Shown: positions 10,411-22,380 of the stretch, piece after piece
How positions within the stretch are numbered: the first letter of the stretch is position 1
Layout: the number at the start of each line of letters is the position of its first letter
Assembly (NCBI RefSeq): GCF_904849725.1
Contig: NC_058521.1
Location: 344,704,638-344,768,637 of the forward strand
Direction of reading: 5' to 3'
Source of the DNA: Hordeum vulgare subsp. vulgare
Taxonomy: Eukaryota; Streptophyta; Magnoliopsida; Poales; Poaceae
DNA length: 64,000 bases
Notes under the pieces: model-generated
The model's input: the letters and a program-made list of their open reading frames with translations, nothing else
Databases searched by the model: none
Told to the model about the DNA's origin: nothing
Program-made: the position numbers and the translations under genes

Positions 10411-10846
10411 TGGGCCGCCCCTTTGCCGTCCGCCGTGCCTCAGGCAGACGGCAAAGGAAGGCCAGGCAGACGGCAAAGGGGTGGGGTGGGGAGCCATCGG
10501 GTGGTGGCAACCGCCGTCCCCTTTGCCGTTCGCCGTGCCCTCAGGAAGATGGCAAAGGACCCCTAGGGAGACGGCAAAGAGGAGGGGTGGGTGGGGTGGG
10601 GGTTTCGGCCGTTTGGATGAGTGGTGGTGGGGCCTTTGTCGTCCGCCCGCCCTTTGCCGTCCGCATAGCTATTCTTTGTCGTCCGCTGGCGGACGGCAAA
10701 GAGGTGGCCGAAGGCAAAATAAACCTTTGCCATCAGACACCTCTTTGCCGTCAGCACTGCAACAGATGACAGCAAAGAGTACCTTTGTCATGCGTCAGCA
10801 GATGGCAAAGGCCAGGCAGACGACAAATTTATGAATTCCAGTAGTG
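10411..10846. repeat. Right subterminal arm of CACTA A
   Basis: Dense TTTGCCGTC, GGCAAAG and GCAGACGGCAAAGG motifs in both orientations end at the CACTA terminus 10846, followed by TCA. Confidence 0.75.
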
Positions 10847-12020
10847 TCAGCCCCCTCATGGCAAAGGGGGGGAGGGCAGACAGCAAAATGAGGAGGCCTG
10901 CCGTTAACACTTAACGGGACCGTTGGTGTATCTCCCGTCCCACTTAATTTTCCGTTTGCCCCCTTATGGCAAAGATTATTTTCCATTGCGCTTTAAAAAA
11001 GTAGACAGCAAAGAACCTCTTCATCGGAATTTTTTTCGCCGTCTACTTTGCCGTCTGCTAACCGACGGCAAAGCCTTTGCCGTCTGTGGTTCCCCCCTTT
11101 GCCGTCAGCCATGGCAGAAGGCAAATTTATGAATTTCAGTAGTGTCGAGAGTAAGGTGTTATCTCGAGAAGGTGGGCTTCTCGAAGCAACCTCAAGGCAG
11201 CGGAAGTCTATCCTACCCAAGACAAGATGAAGAACCGCCATGGTTGGGAAATCACGAAGAAGAAGAAGAAGCAGTAGAAGTCAACCACCGCTCCTGCACA
11301 AGCTAGATCAACAATATCAAGAAGCCTCGACGATTCAAGCCGATGAAGCCTTTGGACAGCGAGAGAAATCAGAAGGTCTCTTCTTGGTCCAAATCAAGGA
11401 CGAGGGTCCTAAGTGGATCACGGTGAAAACCTGGTAGGAGATTCATCCGCCTACCGAGTCCCAGTACCCCTCTCAAAACTTTCCACATGCAGGAACCTGT
11501 TCTGAACACTGAGCCTCCGAGCTTAGACTCACGGGCGAGACCCAACCCACATCCTTTCACTACAAGCCTTCGAAGAACCACTGCAACACCCTCGAGGATG
11601 AAGACCACCTGCAACCATAGCTCGCCCGTCTTAAGGGAGTAAAGGACTTCCCGTCAGCGCGGAGCTACGAGAAGACCTTGACCCTTATGTTCTAACACGA
11701 GACATCTAGATATCATTAAACGACATGAGCAGCCCCAGGAACAACACACACACACGCTACCTTGCCACGTATTCCAACCTCGTGGTGCACGTAGAACCCA
11801 GAACCCTATAGCAACTTAGTTCACCAAGCCCTTGACCATCAGTCAAGCCTAACTTATTGCCAGAACCCACTCGCAGTCAGGTCAGGACGTGCGGAGGATT
11901 CGAAGATGTATCATCGAGCACCTCAAGACCCACAACAGCAACATGGGGACATGAAGACTGCCTCCAACTTAAAATTCAGTATCTCTCCAATTCCTAGCCT
12001 AGAAATATCGAGGACGAGAT

Positions 12021-12040
12021 TTTCTAAAGGGGGTAAGGTC
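12021..12040 (+). other. Polypurine tract of G0
   Basis: TCTAAAGGGGGTAAGG lies directly before the 3-prime LTR, the position where plus-strand priming occurs. The same layout is found before the 3-prime LTRs of G2 and G3. Confidence 0.65.
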
Positions 12041-15000
12041 TTTAACACCCTGTGTTTTTACTCTCCTGACTAATTATCTTTTTCCCAAAATTAGGAACAA
12101 TTAAAAAATTCATGACTCATTGTGATCCTTGATATGACTGTTGCCTGCTTGCTTGTTTACTTAAGTTTAATCCCAATGTTCTTGCTACTCTCTAGACTCA
12201 CCCCCAAACCCGAAACCTTGCCTAATTATCATGCCATCTGTATAGGACCAGAAACTATTTTACCAAATATTGTTTTCACCAAAAAGCATTTTCTTGATTT
12301 AACCTTTCAAAAACACCTGAGTTGGGATTTGTACTACAAGTCCTCAAATTAGGGAAGTTATTTTGCACCAAATGTTTTAGTTAAAACCCAATATCAAAAT
12401 TACTTCCCAAAACCACAATATTATTATTTTAAAAGTTATTTTACTATTTTTTAAGATACCTATCTCTGTGACCAGAAATGGTCCCTTATGAAGGAAAGTT
12501 ATTTTTATTGCTTTCAAAATATTTGAGAAAATTTAGGGAAACTCACTGGGTATATATATTCCATATATAAGAGTTTCAACACATGGTCATGTTTTTGAAA
12601 TATTTCTATAAGAAATATTCTCAATAAATTCCTGTAAAATTCTAGCATGTCACATATGATATATGTGATGATCTTGCCAAGTTTCATCTCAATCCAAGTT
12701 GATTTGATGCACTTAATTATTCTAAAACCCTATCTATCAAGATCCAAATTTGAGTAACTCTACATTTACAAGTGTCTCCAATTGTGCTCAAATTTGGTGC
12801 ACATGTTCTCATACTCCAATAATGCATCCAGACCAAGTGGTGCATCAAGGAGAATTGAAGAACTTGTCCCAAACCCCTCAAAACCTTCACTGTTGATTTC
12901 TAACTTTGGGAAACTTTACGTTATAAAGTTTCTCCAATTGATGCTAAACATTTTGCGCATGCTTTAATGCTCAAATAACACCTCCACATAAAGTTTTGGA
13001 TTTGTCGGAATTGATTTGCCTGGTTTCATAAGCAGAAAGGCATTTCTGCCCATTTCATGGATTTTTCAAGTCTAGATTGGAAACTTTCTCCACAAAATCC
13101 AAAATTTGGTGTCCAAGCTTAGTTTCATCTATTATGTCATCTTGTTAAGTTTCATAGCAAATGTAATCCATTTGCTATCCCTAACATCCATCAAACACCT
13201 TGTGTGCATTTACAAAAGTTGCTGCTTTGGCCCCTTCCACTATTTCCCTTGCGCTTAAATTATTACCACAACTCTCTCTAGTCCCCTTTTTCCTTCAGTA
13301 ATCTTTCCTTGGCCTATGGTTAATTATTGGAGGGTGACTCAATGTATCTACCCCTTATTTTTACCTTGGCAGTACAGTTTTACCCCTCTTGCTATACTTC
13401 TGCTTAAGCTAAAGCCCCCACCTCTTTCCAGAGATCCCCTAGCATGCTATTGCATCACTTCAAACCAAGATATGGCATGCTCATGTAGGAAAAATGATCA
13501 GCACATAGGAAAAAGTAGAGGCGCCCCCGCCGTAACCGCCTCCCCTGCAGCGAAAGCGCCCCGACGAGAATACGCCTTTGGCTGGCTGCTACGCGCCAGG
13601 ACGAGCCGTTGGGCCGGCCCAAGCGCTATCGAGTGCCCAGAGCGCGGCTTCACCCTATCTAAAATCCTTTTCCCCTCAGTTTTCTTTCTACTTAGAGCTC
13701 ATTTATTTCATAAGAAATTCATTTGGACTCCAAATCTGACGATTCAAATTTCTACAAGTTCCTAAATTCAAGATCTATCCAGATATGTGCATTGCACATT
13801 TTTCCAAAAGACTTTTCTGCGGGGTTAATATTCAAATGCCCATTTGAATATTTTAAACACCACCTTACAAAAATCATAGAGGGTTCAAATCAACTCCGAA
13901 TGGAGTGATTCCAATTTCCACAGTCTTCTAATATCATGCACTATTTTTGAAGCATTAGTCATCATTTTTATTCGGCATGTTTCTGTTGCATTAAATTAAT
14001 AGCTCCTTTTCATATTTATCCAATGTTAGAAAAACTCTAGAGTATTTATATCCACTCCAAATCGAGTGAAACGGCTTCCTAAATGTTTCAAAAATCATGT
14101 CCGTTAAATGGGTGCCTCCACTCATTTTTAGCAGAGTGTTTTATGTAGGCTTCTTAAAGGATCACCTATTCCTCATTTCATCCATTCAAAAATCCCTCAT
14201 AGTCCAAATCTCCTAGAGCAAGCTTCGGGTATTTTTCTTATGAACAGAGAGGTCCAAAAAAATAAAACTCCTATTTATATAGCACTTTTTTTCTGCTTGC
14301 TGTGTGGCTTACTGTGATTGTTTCCGAAGATAGTTGATGGAATAGACTGAGTACTCTGAGTTGCACCAGAAGACCTCGAAGACCCCGAGGACTTATCTGA
14401 GCAAAGGCAAGAAGCCCTTTGAACATGTGTGAGAAAATATTTTATGCATGACATGTTGATTATTTTATTCCGACGCATACAGTCAAGATTAATCGGTACA
14501 CGCCCGCATGGCGTTACCGATGGCTCCTCTGGAGCACATGCATTGAGCATGACCTTACCATCTATGAGGGTCATGCTGATAAAATGTGAGAAGCAGACGG
14601 TAGTGGTACACATAGGATGAGAACATGCATTGTGATGGTAACACAGATGTCATATCGAAGGTTTTAAGAAAACCCCGTTGGGTGCCACTAAGGCCCGAGG
14701 GTGACGGTGTTGAGCTGGATGACCACTTGAGAAAGAAGTGGTGTACCAGAGAGGTTTTGTGTGAGTGGTTTTGGAAATGGGATTAGATTTATGATGTGTC
14801 GACCATACCAACTTTACATGTGCGACCACGATACCCGGGATGGGGCTTTGTTGATTACTTTGGTCGGTGCTAGCAAAGAGCCCAAATTACTAGTAGTGGG
14901 ATTGATATGTTCAATATCGTGACGGGGTCGTACCAGGTAGGTCGACTATGCCGTTTTTACGTGTTCCGGGCGCACCATTGGTCTCTGCATGGATGATACG

Positions 15001-15913
15001 GTCGAGTGGGCTGGGTACAAATCGAGTGGACTGGGTACCAATCGAGTGGACATTTTGTCTAGTGTCGTCAGGGGAAAGGCATTGATTGGGTACTTACCTC
15101 GGGTATGTTATATATCGGGAGTTGTGGATGACACAAAAGTTCCCTCGATCTCGTGGGTACAGTGTACAACCTGTACAGGGTGTAAAACTATATGAATAGC
15201 CATGTCCACCATTAAGCATAGTTGTGTAATCCTGCTTAAACTACGTCCAGTCGTTTCTGCATAAACGAAGGGTTTGTGTGTGTGTGGTTGAGAAAGCTGA
15301 TATTGTCAAGTCAGACGGACTTGGCATATAGGGTGAACCTGAGGTGTTCAGCACTTAGCAGAAATGTTGATATTTGTAACATGTTCTCATGATTACCATC
15401 TACCTTATGATGCATGATTATACCTACACTTGACCATGTTACTTCAATATAGAACAACCTACTTTCCGCAAAGTCTGCATTCTTATGTAAGTTCATGTTC
15501 CTTCATTACCTCGTTCCACATCATGGGCTGTTCGCGAGTACATTCAATGTACTCATTGGCTTGCCACTCGTTATTTCATTGACCACGTATGAGAGAACAT
15601 GATATGGTGAAGAGTAACTTGGTGACGTTCCTGCGAGCTAGGACGCTTCCCAGTCAGAAGGCATGTAGGTTAAGGCTGATGGCATGGGTTCACCCTTTCG
15701 ACCAATATCTCTGCTATTGGTAAAGTTTGGTGTGCTAGCCTTCAAGGCCTTATATATTTAAGACTTGACCGCGATGGTCATTTATTGTATCAAACGGTAT
15801 GTATGGATGTAAGACTCTTGTTATCAGTTTGTGTGTGTTCGATGAGCATTGATCTCTGGGATCACTGAGCACGTTCATTCGGCGATCTAGACTCGTAAGT
15901 TGGGGTCCCCACA
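12041..15913 (+). repeat. G0 3-prime LTR (3.9 kb)
   Basis: Begins TTTAACACCC (G3 has TGTAACACCC) and ends GGGGTCCCCACA, as in G3. It is collinear with the G3 LTRs but lacks about 1.1 kb present in the G3 5-prime LTR (about 44760-45880). A short tandem repeat of GGTAC(A/C)AATCGAGTGGACT lies at about 15010-15050. Open frames inside are short and unrecognised. Confidence 0.72.
15536..15554 (+). promoter_or_regulatory. LTR palindrome, G0 copy
   Basis: GAGTACATTCAATGTACTC: a 6-bp perfect stem with a 7-base loop about 360 bp before the LTR end. It occurs at equivalent places in the G2 and G3 LTRs. Confidence 0.6.
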
Positions 15914-16452
15914 GAAGTACATATGAGATGATGTCCATTGATACCCTAATTAATTTGTCTCTTGCTTACCGTTGAGTAAATACGTAACTCCTTGAACTAA
16001 TTCATATGGTTGGAGTTGATTGGAAATAGTTCTTGCAAAAATAAATAAGAGTGAATTTTGCATGTGGAATGACCCATCAAGAACTTCTCTAGTTCTTCCT
16101 AGGGAGCCACATGAACTTGATGGGGATCCTTGGATTTGAATTAGCGCTTGATGAAGTAGAGAAAGGGGTGGCCTTGGGAATCTACATGATCATGGCTTGA
16201 GATTCTTTTTCAAATGAGTCAATCTCCTCTTGAAGCTTGTCATTGCCCTTGAGCTTGAGGTCCTGTGGTAGAAGTTTATCTTGAGCATTTGTTCCCTTGG
16301 GGAGAGTAGAATCATACTTCTCCTTTCACGAAACAATCTTTGGTTTGGGGTATTGACATCTTACCATTCAACTCCATTGGCATTGAAGTAGCCAATGCCT
16401 TGTTTCTTCCGATGTTCTCCTTTCTTGCATAGAATCTCATCGAATTGCTTAC
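15914..16452 (-). pseudogene. Copia-type gag remnant, downstream half
   Basis: The minus-strand frame reads SKQFDEILCKKGEHRKKQGI then GYFNANGVEW, stop. It resembles the coiled-coil and post-coil part of Copia gag proteins of the Opie/Maximus type; this is inference from general sequence character. Further frame pieces (DKLLPQDLKLKGNDKLQEEI) continue towards 15914. The upstream half lies at 33818-33950 beyond G1. Removing G1 with one CTTAC copy restores an open minus-strand reading (GVFKSLAISKQFDEILCK) across the junction. Confidence 0.55.
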
Positions 16453-17352
16453 TATCGGCATTCTGGGAATGGGAGCACCCAGACCTTCTTGCCTGTGGCC
16501 CACGGTTGTCCCACTTCATAGACCAAAAACCAACAGGTCCGGCACCACTCAAGGCAAGGCCCTCGCGAGGAGGCAATCCTCGTGAGGAGGAACAGCTTCT
16601 AGACCTGTAGGGGGCCTCCTCAGGACCCCTCCGGAGCGGCGTATATTCTGAGGCGAGACCCGGCCTCAAGAGTCAAGGATGACACGGGGAAAGGACAAGC
16701 GCGCAGCGGATTGCAGGATGGTGCAGTTTCCCCTTTCATGCAATGGAGGGAAGGATGTACGCGGGTTCCCAAGGCATCTTCCAAAGGTTTCCTTTCTGGT
16801 GCAACAAAGCCATCGTAGCCAGCCAGCAGGACAGACGTCATCCCTAGACCCGTCTCTGCAATGCTGCTAGCCACTTTTGCAGGCAAAGACCACCTTTGGG
16901 CATGGGAGCATCTTCCCCTGTTCCCCTTCAAAGTTGGTCGTTGTGGGATCCCTTCCCGCCCTTGCGATGAGGAAAGAGGACCCGGGCCACTGCTATATAT
17001 AGAGAATAGGTTACTTCGTAGGGGGGTATCCCATCCCATCCGATCAGATCCAATCCATTCATTCGCATACTGACACCACACAAAGGCCACCCAGCCTCCG
17101 GAGGCCCTCGAACATTGTACTAGTTCATCCACCAACCTCCATGAGAGGCAATCCACCAAAGCAGGAGTAGGGTATTATGCTTCTCAGCGGCCCGAACCTG
17201 GTTAAACTGCCGTCTTCTGTGTCTTCCTCACCATCGAGTGAGTTCTCCACCATCCCCAGCGAGTAGCGAGCTAGGTGAGGCGAGCCGACAGAGATCTACG
17301 TACACGTCCCTGAGTTCGAATCTTTAGGGTTTTGCGGAGCCCGAAATCCGAC
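16453..17352 (+). repeat. G1 5-prime LTR
   Basis: Begins TATCGGCATTCTGGGAATGG (partner: TGTCAGCGTTCTTAGAATGG) and ends TTTGCGGAGCCCGAAATCC plus a few bases. A CTATATATAGAG sequence at 16991-17002 is a good TATA box candidate. The following TTAGCGCGCGAGGTAGGGGG (from about 17355) is the likely primer-binding site region; the tRNA is not assigned. Confidence 0.72.
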
Positions 17353-17424
17353 CTTTAGCGCGCGAGGTAGGGGGCATGTCAAGGTCTTCTCCGAGTTTCG
17401 TCTTCCCTAAGCCCCGCTTCTCCG

Positions 17425-18252
17425 ATGACCGGCCAACAAGCTTCTTCGAGCCTCATCGAGCTGGCTTCCAACCGGCATACCAAAGCGGCCGGAAGTACGT
17501 GTACCGGCAGTGTAGTACCAGGTGGCTCGTACCAGATAGTCAACATCGTCTCCACCGTCGCAACCACCTGCGCCACGACGCACCGCATTAACTTGGGGGA
17601 CCTCAGCGCGCACGACGCGCTGCAGATGGCGAGTGAGATGCTCCACCAACGACCGATGCAAGGGGGCTTTGACGCCTGGGTGGACCACATCACGGAGCTG
17701 ATCGCCATCGCACAAAAAGCCATCCGAGCCCACTCTTCTTCAGGGCCACATGTGCTAGGCGCCAGGGGCTCGCACCTCCTGCCGGCCCTTGGGCCTGCAA
17801 GCGGTAGGGCCCCTCCGACGCTGGACGGGGCCGAGAGAGACGCGTCGCATGCTGCCCTCCTCCTCCTCCAGATTCCGGTGGCCATCCTCGAGGTGCATCA
17901 TGCCGGCAATAACCAGGGGCGCGGAGAGAACGGCAGGACGTTCAATGCACACACTGGCGCGCATCGCGAAGACCAGGTCGGCCCCCGACAACCTGGGGCC
18001 GCCAGCCAAGAGCGCTCCCTCAGGCGCAGCCAGCAGCGTGCGGCGGAGGTGTGGGCACTGGCTAACCACAACAATGTAGACACGCTAGGGTACCAAGGGG
18101 GGAATCTGCACCGAGCAATTGAGGGACCACCCAATGGCGGCAACAGAAACAAGCGACTTCGTGCGGAGATCCATCGCAAGAAGAACTCCGAGCAACGCGA
18201 CCGGGGGCACCTCCCCCGCTGCAGAGAGGGACCGCCATCGTCGCGCTACTGA
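17425..18252 (+). pseudogene. G1 gag N-terminal remnant
   Basis: A 275-residue frame starting MTGQQASSSLIELASNRHTK, with the block LGDLSAHDALQMASEMLHQR then PMQGGFDAWVDHITELIAIA that I recognise from wheat Gypsy gag proteins. The C-terminal part is rich in Arg/Gly/Asn and ends prematurely, before the matrix-capsid and zinc-knuckle regions expected of a full gag. It lies 72 bp after the 5-prime LTR, the normal place. The start is the first ATG of the open frame; the true start is uncertain. Confidence 0.6.
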
Positions 18253-20596
18253 ACGGCTTTGGAGGTCGATCGAACACCTACGTGGAGCCTTACATACCGT
18301 CTTATATAACACCACTTGACCCTCCCATCGAGGAAGGGCCTCACGCGTCCACCCTAGGCGCCAGTCTTCCTCAGGAGTAAGGAACGCTCAAGGGGTCCCC
18401 CTTGAGCTGCACCATAGGGCTCCCAATGGTGGTGCATTGGGCCCAAGAGGCACGGGTAGGGAGGCGCCCCCAAGTTGCGAGGCATGACACTAGCTGCCGC
18501 CCCCGTGGAGGAACTGTGAAGAACCGGGTCCCCGGCCTCAGAATAGCGAGCGGAGAGAGCAAGGAGACATAAGTGACACGAGTACACGAGGCGACTACGA
18601 TGCTGGTGTGGGCATCGAGGGACGGGCCTCATGAGGCGCCCCTCAGGCGCGAAGAAGCTATGCGAGGTAATTTTTTGGTTCACTGCTCTAGGGGGTGTAT
18701 GCTGGCCGCATGAACTTCAACTATTGAGGGCATGCCACTGCCCATCTTATCATTTACACATGCTTCCATAACTTTTGTGCCATCCATTGAGCGATCTGAG
18801 ATCTTACCTTGCTTGCATCTTCGGGCGATCTACCCCCCCCCCCCCCCCCCCGCTCGGGGGCTCCAGCCGGTGTGCGTAGCCCCGTCGCGGGACGTGGGGA
18901 GGACACACGGCTCCCCAGGGCCATAATCAACAGGATGAAATGCGGGCCGCTTAAGCGTCAAAAGGAGGCTCCGAGCATCGAGACTGAGGGGCCTTACCGG
19001 TCATAAAGCCACCTGCCACCATTGATACCGTCCACGGAAATTCAGTCGTTCTTAGGGGTGGCAGGGCCTGACCTCGTAGGTGCGTTCGTCCATTCGGTCG
19101 CAAGCAATGGCGGCTGGGAAATGTGCGGGACCGTGTCTTGGGGACGCAGAACCACTCGAACATCAAAGGGAGCTCCTGAGCATCGCGCCTCGAGAGCCTT
19201 ACAGGTCACAAAACCACTTGGGCACCCTGGTGCCGTCTAGGCACATTCAGTCGGTATAAGGGGTGTCAGGACCTTGCCCGTGGGGCGCCTCATGACGACA
19301 GGGAAATATGCGGGACTGGGACCTACGATCGTAGAGGAGTAGAAAATCCCTCAATCAGTCTTAGGAGAAGGAGCATGCGGGGCCTCGAAGGGCCCAATCT
19401 ACAAAAGGGATCAGGGGCAAACCGCCCCCAAGGAGGAAACATCGCAAGGCCGGAGCACCCTCACGTGCGCCCTAGAATTCTCGCGGGACATACATCAACC
19501 CGTGGCACCTCTGCATCGTCCTTCAATCCTTCCGAAACCTACTTCATCCCGTGACACTCTCACGTAATAACGAGCCGAGGTTGTATATGCCCACGGCCCC
19601 CGAGGACGCGGAAGGGGTCCATTCCACGCCTAGTAGCAGCCCTACGCTGGGGAGAAGACAGAGGCAATCAACTCGGTCCACCAATTACCCAAAGGAATCA
19701 GGCGCCTATGCCTCGGGGGTAGGGACATTGGCGAGGCAAACGCGTCCTCGCGACGTCCCAGATACACCCCCACCGTGACACTCTCACGTAATAACGAGGC
19801 GAGGATGTATACGCCCAGCCCCCCCCCCCCCCGAGGACGCGGAAGGGGTCCATCCCACGACTAGTGGCAGCCCTACGCTCCGCACATGGGAGAGGACGGA
19901 GGCAATCAACTTAGTCTGCCAATGACTAGGCTCGCAGCTAGAGGGGAGATGGTGGAGAAGATTAGCCTAGGTGCCGAACGCGGAGTTTTCTTGCTTCTTC
20001 CTAAAGCTTGAATTATCCTCTGCTGAACTTAAGTTTGCCAATTTCAGAGTCGATGTTTCAAAAACAAAATGGGGGGGTTTTCTTGCACTATCCCGTTTCA
20101 TGGGCTTTTAAGCCTCCTTTTTTGGATGATATTTTTTGAGGAGCTGAATGCTCCGCACCGCCCCTAGGCGCCAAGGAGCACGAAAGCAAGGACTTACGGT
20201 CCCAGGGGCAAATAATTTCAGCGATCGACCCTCGCTCGGGGCCCCGGATCGGAGCACGATACCACCACAAAGAGCCTCGGGAAGCCTCAGGGCGCCCTAG
20301 GGCGATGACTAAAGTGATTGAATGGGGAATCGCTCGAACTTCAAAGAGGGCTCCTGAGCAATGTGCCTCAGGGGCCTTACTGGTCGCAAAGCCACTCAGC
20401 CACCCAGGAGTCGCCCATGTCGGCTCCCATGGCATAGGGGCTTTGCCTCGTGAGGAACAACCTTGGTAATGGGTTGCGCCTCACGGCGGCAGGGAAATGT
20501 GCGGGACCAGGAACCACACACATAGAGTGCCGAAAGGGTTTCCACCTGCCCCATCGACAAAGGACGAGCTACTCAGGAGGAGCTGCGGAAGGGACC
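18253..20596. other. G1 internal GC-rich non-coding region
   Basis: No domain seen. It contains repeated blocks around GGGCCTTAC(C/A/T)GGTC(A/G)(T/C)AAA (near 18990, 19197 and 20370) and a 19-base poly-C run at 18833-18851. Open frames here are short and unrecognised. Confidence 0.5.
19550..19927 (+). repeat. 224-bp tandem duplication in G1
   Basis: A block starting GTGACACTCTCACGTAATAA at 19551 recurs at 19775 (period 224). The second copy is about 150 bp long, diverged, and carries a C run near 19819-19832. Confidence 0.8.
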
Positions 20597-22266
20597 TGTA
20601 ACACACTATATTTTGCCCATTTTGTTTTGTTTGATTTTCATCTGGATTTGCTTTTCTTTGGTTTGATACTTTTGAAACCTAAAAGGATTACCCTTGATTT
20701 CTTTTTCTTAGTGGCTTGCCGACCTTCAAACCACCCCTATACATAGCCATTTCCAACTTGAGCCAATCCCAAGATTCTTTTCCATGTGAATATTCCTTTT
20801 TATTTTAAAGGAATAATCATCTTTGCCTTGAGTTGTGAAGCAACCCCCATTTATATATCTCCAAAAATTCCCAAATAATTCTCAGAAATCTATTGGGTCA
20901 TATCTTCCTTAGATATGACAAAATATTACCTTGCCATGTTCAAAAATAATTCCTAAAAATTCCTTTTCTGATTCTGCCCTATATGTCGAGTTGTGAAGCA
21001 TGTACTGTGTTTATTTGCTAGATTCCTCTCAAAATTTGTGGGCACTCTTTGCTAGCCATATCATTGCGTCATGCCAAAATTCAAATCAACTTAGCTAGTA
21101 AATATTTCTTGGCAAATTTCCAAAGTTTAAGATCCACAAGAAGCTTTGTGAAGCAAGTGCTAGCTAGGAGTGTTCAAATGAGTTGAATCTTTTCAATCAT
21201 CTCAATATGCCCAAATAATGCCTCTCCACCAAATTTGAGCATCACACCTTCAACCATGTGACTATAGCTTCAAATCTTTGCCTCTGGTCATTATTTGGAT
21301 TTGTGAAGCAACTATATTTTCTATTGCTCCATAAGTTCTGAATTTTTACCAGGACATTCTCCTATCTATAAAACCTTGCTAAGCCAATTTTGAGCCCATT
21401 TTATTTAGCCAATTAGTCCGAGTAATTCTTCTGAGTTTCTATCCAATGAGAAGCTGTATGAAGGAAGTGCCACTTGGGCTTATCAAGATGGCATGACTGT
21501 TATACAACATCCTCTCCTGCCCAAATTATTCATCTCCTCCATGTTTGAGCTCAATCCAAGCATCTATGTGAGTGCCACTTCAAAATTCCTATTCTGGACC
21601 AGATTAGCTAGTTCCAAAGCAACCGTGTCCAATTTTGATCCTGTGCTCCTCAAATTTCACAGGATTGTAGTTCTTCCTACCCTAAGCCTCCCGGACATGA
21701 TGCTTTGCTCTTATCTCTTTCCTATTGACCATAGTATTGATGCCAAGTTGGCAACAACAATCTTGCAGTGAAGTTTCCCATCACCCTAGTGCTTCCTTTA
21801 GTGATCCATCACCTCCAGGCTGCCTTGGGACCAATGACTCCACCCATACAAGGTGTGCGAGCCCCTCTTGTCTCCACATCACCAGTGCACGTGGTGACCA
21901 CACATATGGCATGCCAAACGCGCGCTTTGTGTATTGGAGCCCCTCGGCCTCGTCGGTTTCTTCTTGCCCTCGAAACCTCGGCATGTCTAGGACCTTCCAC
22001 GTGTCGCCATCCTCACCCTGGACCCATCTCCCCCTCTCGAGTCCCCTCCTTTGTTGTGCGGCAGCCGCGCTAGTGACCTGCAGCTGCCGTCGCTGTCGCG
22101 TCCTGTCGCGGAGCCCTCCTGAGCCTTCCCAGGCCTCGCTGGAGCCGTCCTCGTCCCTCACAAAAGCTGCCGGATGCCGCTACCGTCCAGCCAGCGCACC
22201 TGTGAACTCCAGTGCGAAGGTGAGATCGCCACAGTGGCCGTCCTCATCCCCTCTCGCCGCCGAGGC

Positions 22267-22274
22267 TATTTAAG
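22267..22274 (+). promoter_or_regulatory. Probable TATA box in G2 5-prime LTR
   Basis: TATTTAAG follows a GC-rich stretch and lies 107 bp before an ATG in strong context (22381). The same element is preserved in the other LTR at 29228. Confidence 0.6.
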
Positions 22275-22380
22275 GCCCTCGAGCCCCTCTCGTCTTGTCC
22301 ATCACCCTTTCTGCATCCCTCTGGTCCTCCCCAACCCATCCATCCATCGCCAGAGGCCCCCTTTCCCTCCTATTGCCACC

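Larger units (their letters stand above)
2186..10846 (-). mobile_element. CACTA element A, complete ends, TSD TCA
   Basis: The left terminus is CACTACTAAAATTCAGAAAT and the right terminus, read on the minus strand, is CACTACTGGAATTCATAAAT (17 of 20 identical). It is flanked by the 3-bp duplication TCA at 2183-2185 and 10847-10849. Length is 8661 bp. The subterminal arms carry many TTTGCCGTC/GGCAAAG copies (about 2186-2660 and 10420-10846). The interior holds a decayed TNP2 gene on the minus strand, a leader foldback, and long purine/pyrimidine and G-rich low-complexity tracts. The element lies inside the last 77-bp unit of A-prime. The transposase is broken, so movement would need help in trans. 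Confidence 0.8.
1703..11144. mobile_element. CACTA element A-prime, right arm only, split by element A
   Basis: Two blocks, 1703-2185 and 10850-11144, join across the TCA target duplication of element A into one right arm. It runs from the 77-bp array through TTTGCCGTC-type subterminal repeats to a terminus at 11144 (minus-strand reading CACTACTGAAATTCATAAAT). The next three bases are TCG. The left end is not in the window; B1 abuts at 1702/1703 and presumably inserted into A-prime. No coding region remains in the visible part. Confidence 0.65.
11148..15913 (+). mobile_element. Long-LTR retrotransposon G0 (3-prime part)
   Basis: The internal remnant 11148-12040 is followed by a 3-prime LTR at 12041-15913. 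The internal part is collinear with 51150-52085 of G3 (shared ATCTCGAGAAGG and CCATGGTTGGGAA blocks) and holds no coding domain. Its left side is cut by the CACTA A-prime terminus at 11144 and the putative TSD TCG, so the rest of G0 should lie beyond the left edge of the window. Confidence 0.7.

Noticed and set aside
9927..10834. Pro/Ala/Arg-rich ORFs of up to 191 codons on both strands
   Set aside because: GC-rich repeats and subterminal motifs, with no domain.
2186..11144. CACTA element with ends at 2186 and 11144
   Set aside because: The arms look alike but the flanking triplets differ (TCA/TCG). The end at 10846 has the exact TCA duplication and lets the 77-bp array rejoin across the insertion.
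17379..17885. Minus-strand 168-codon ORF opposite G1 gag
   Set aside because: Shadow of the plus-strand gag frame in GC-rich DNA.
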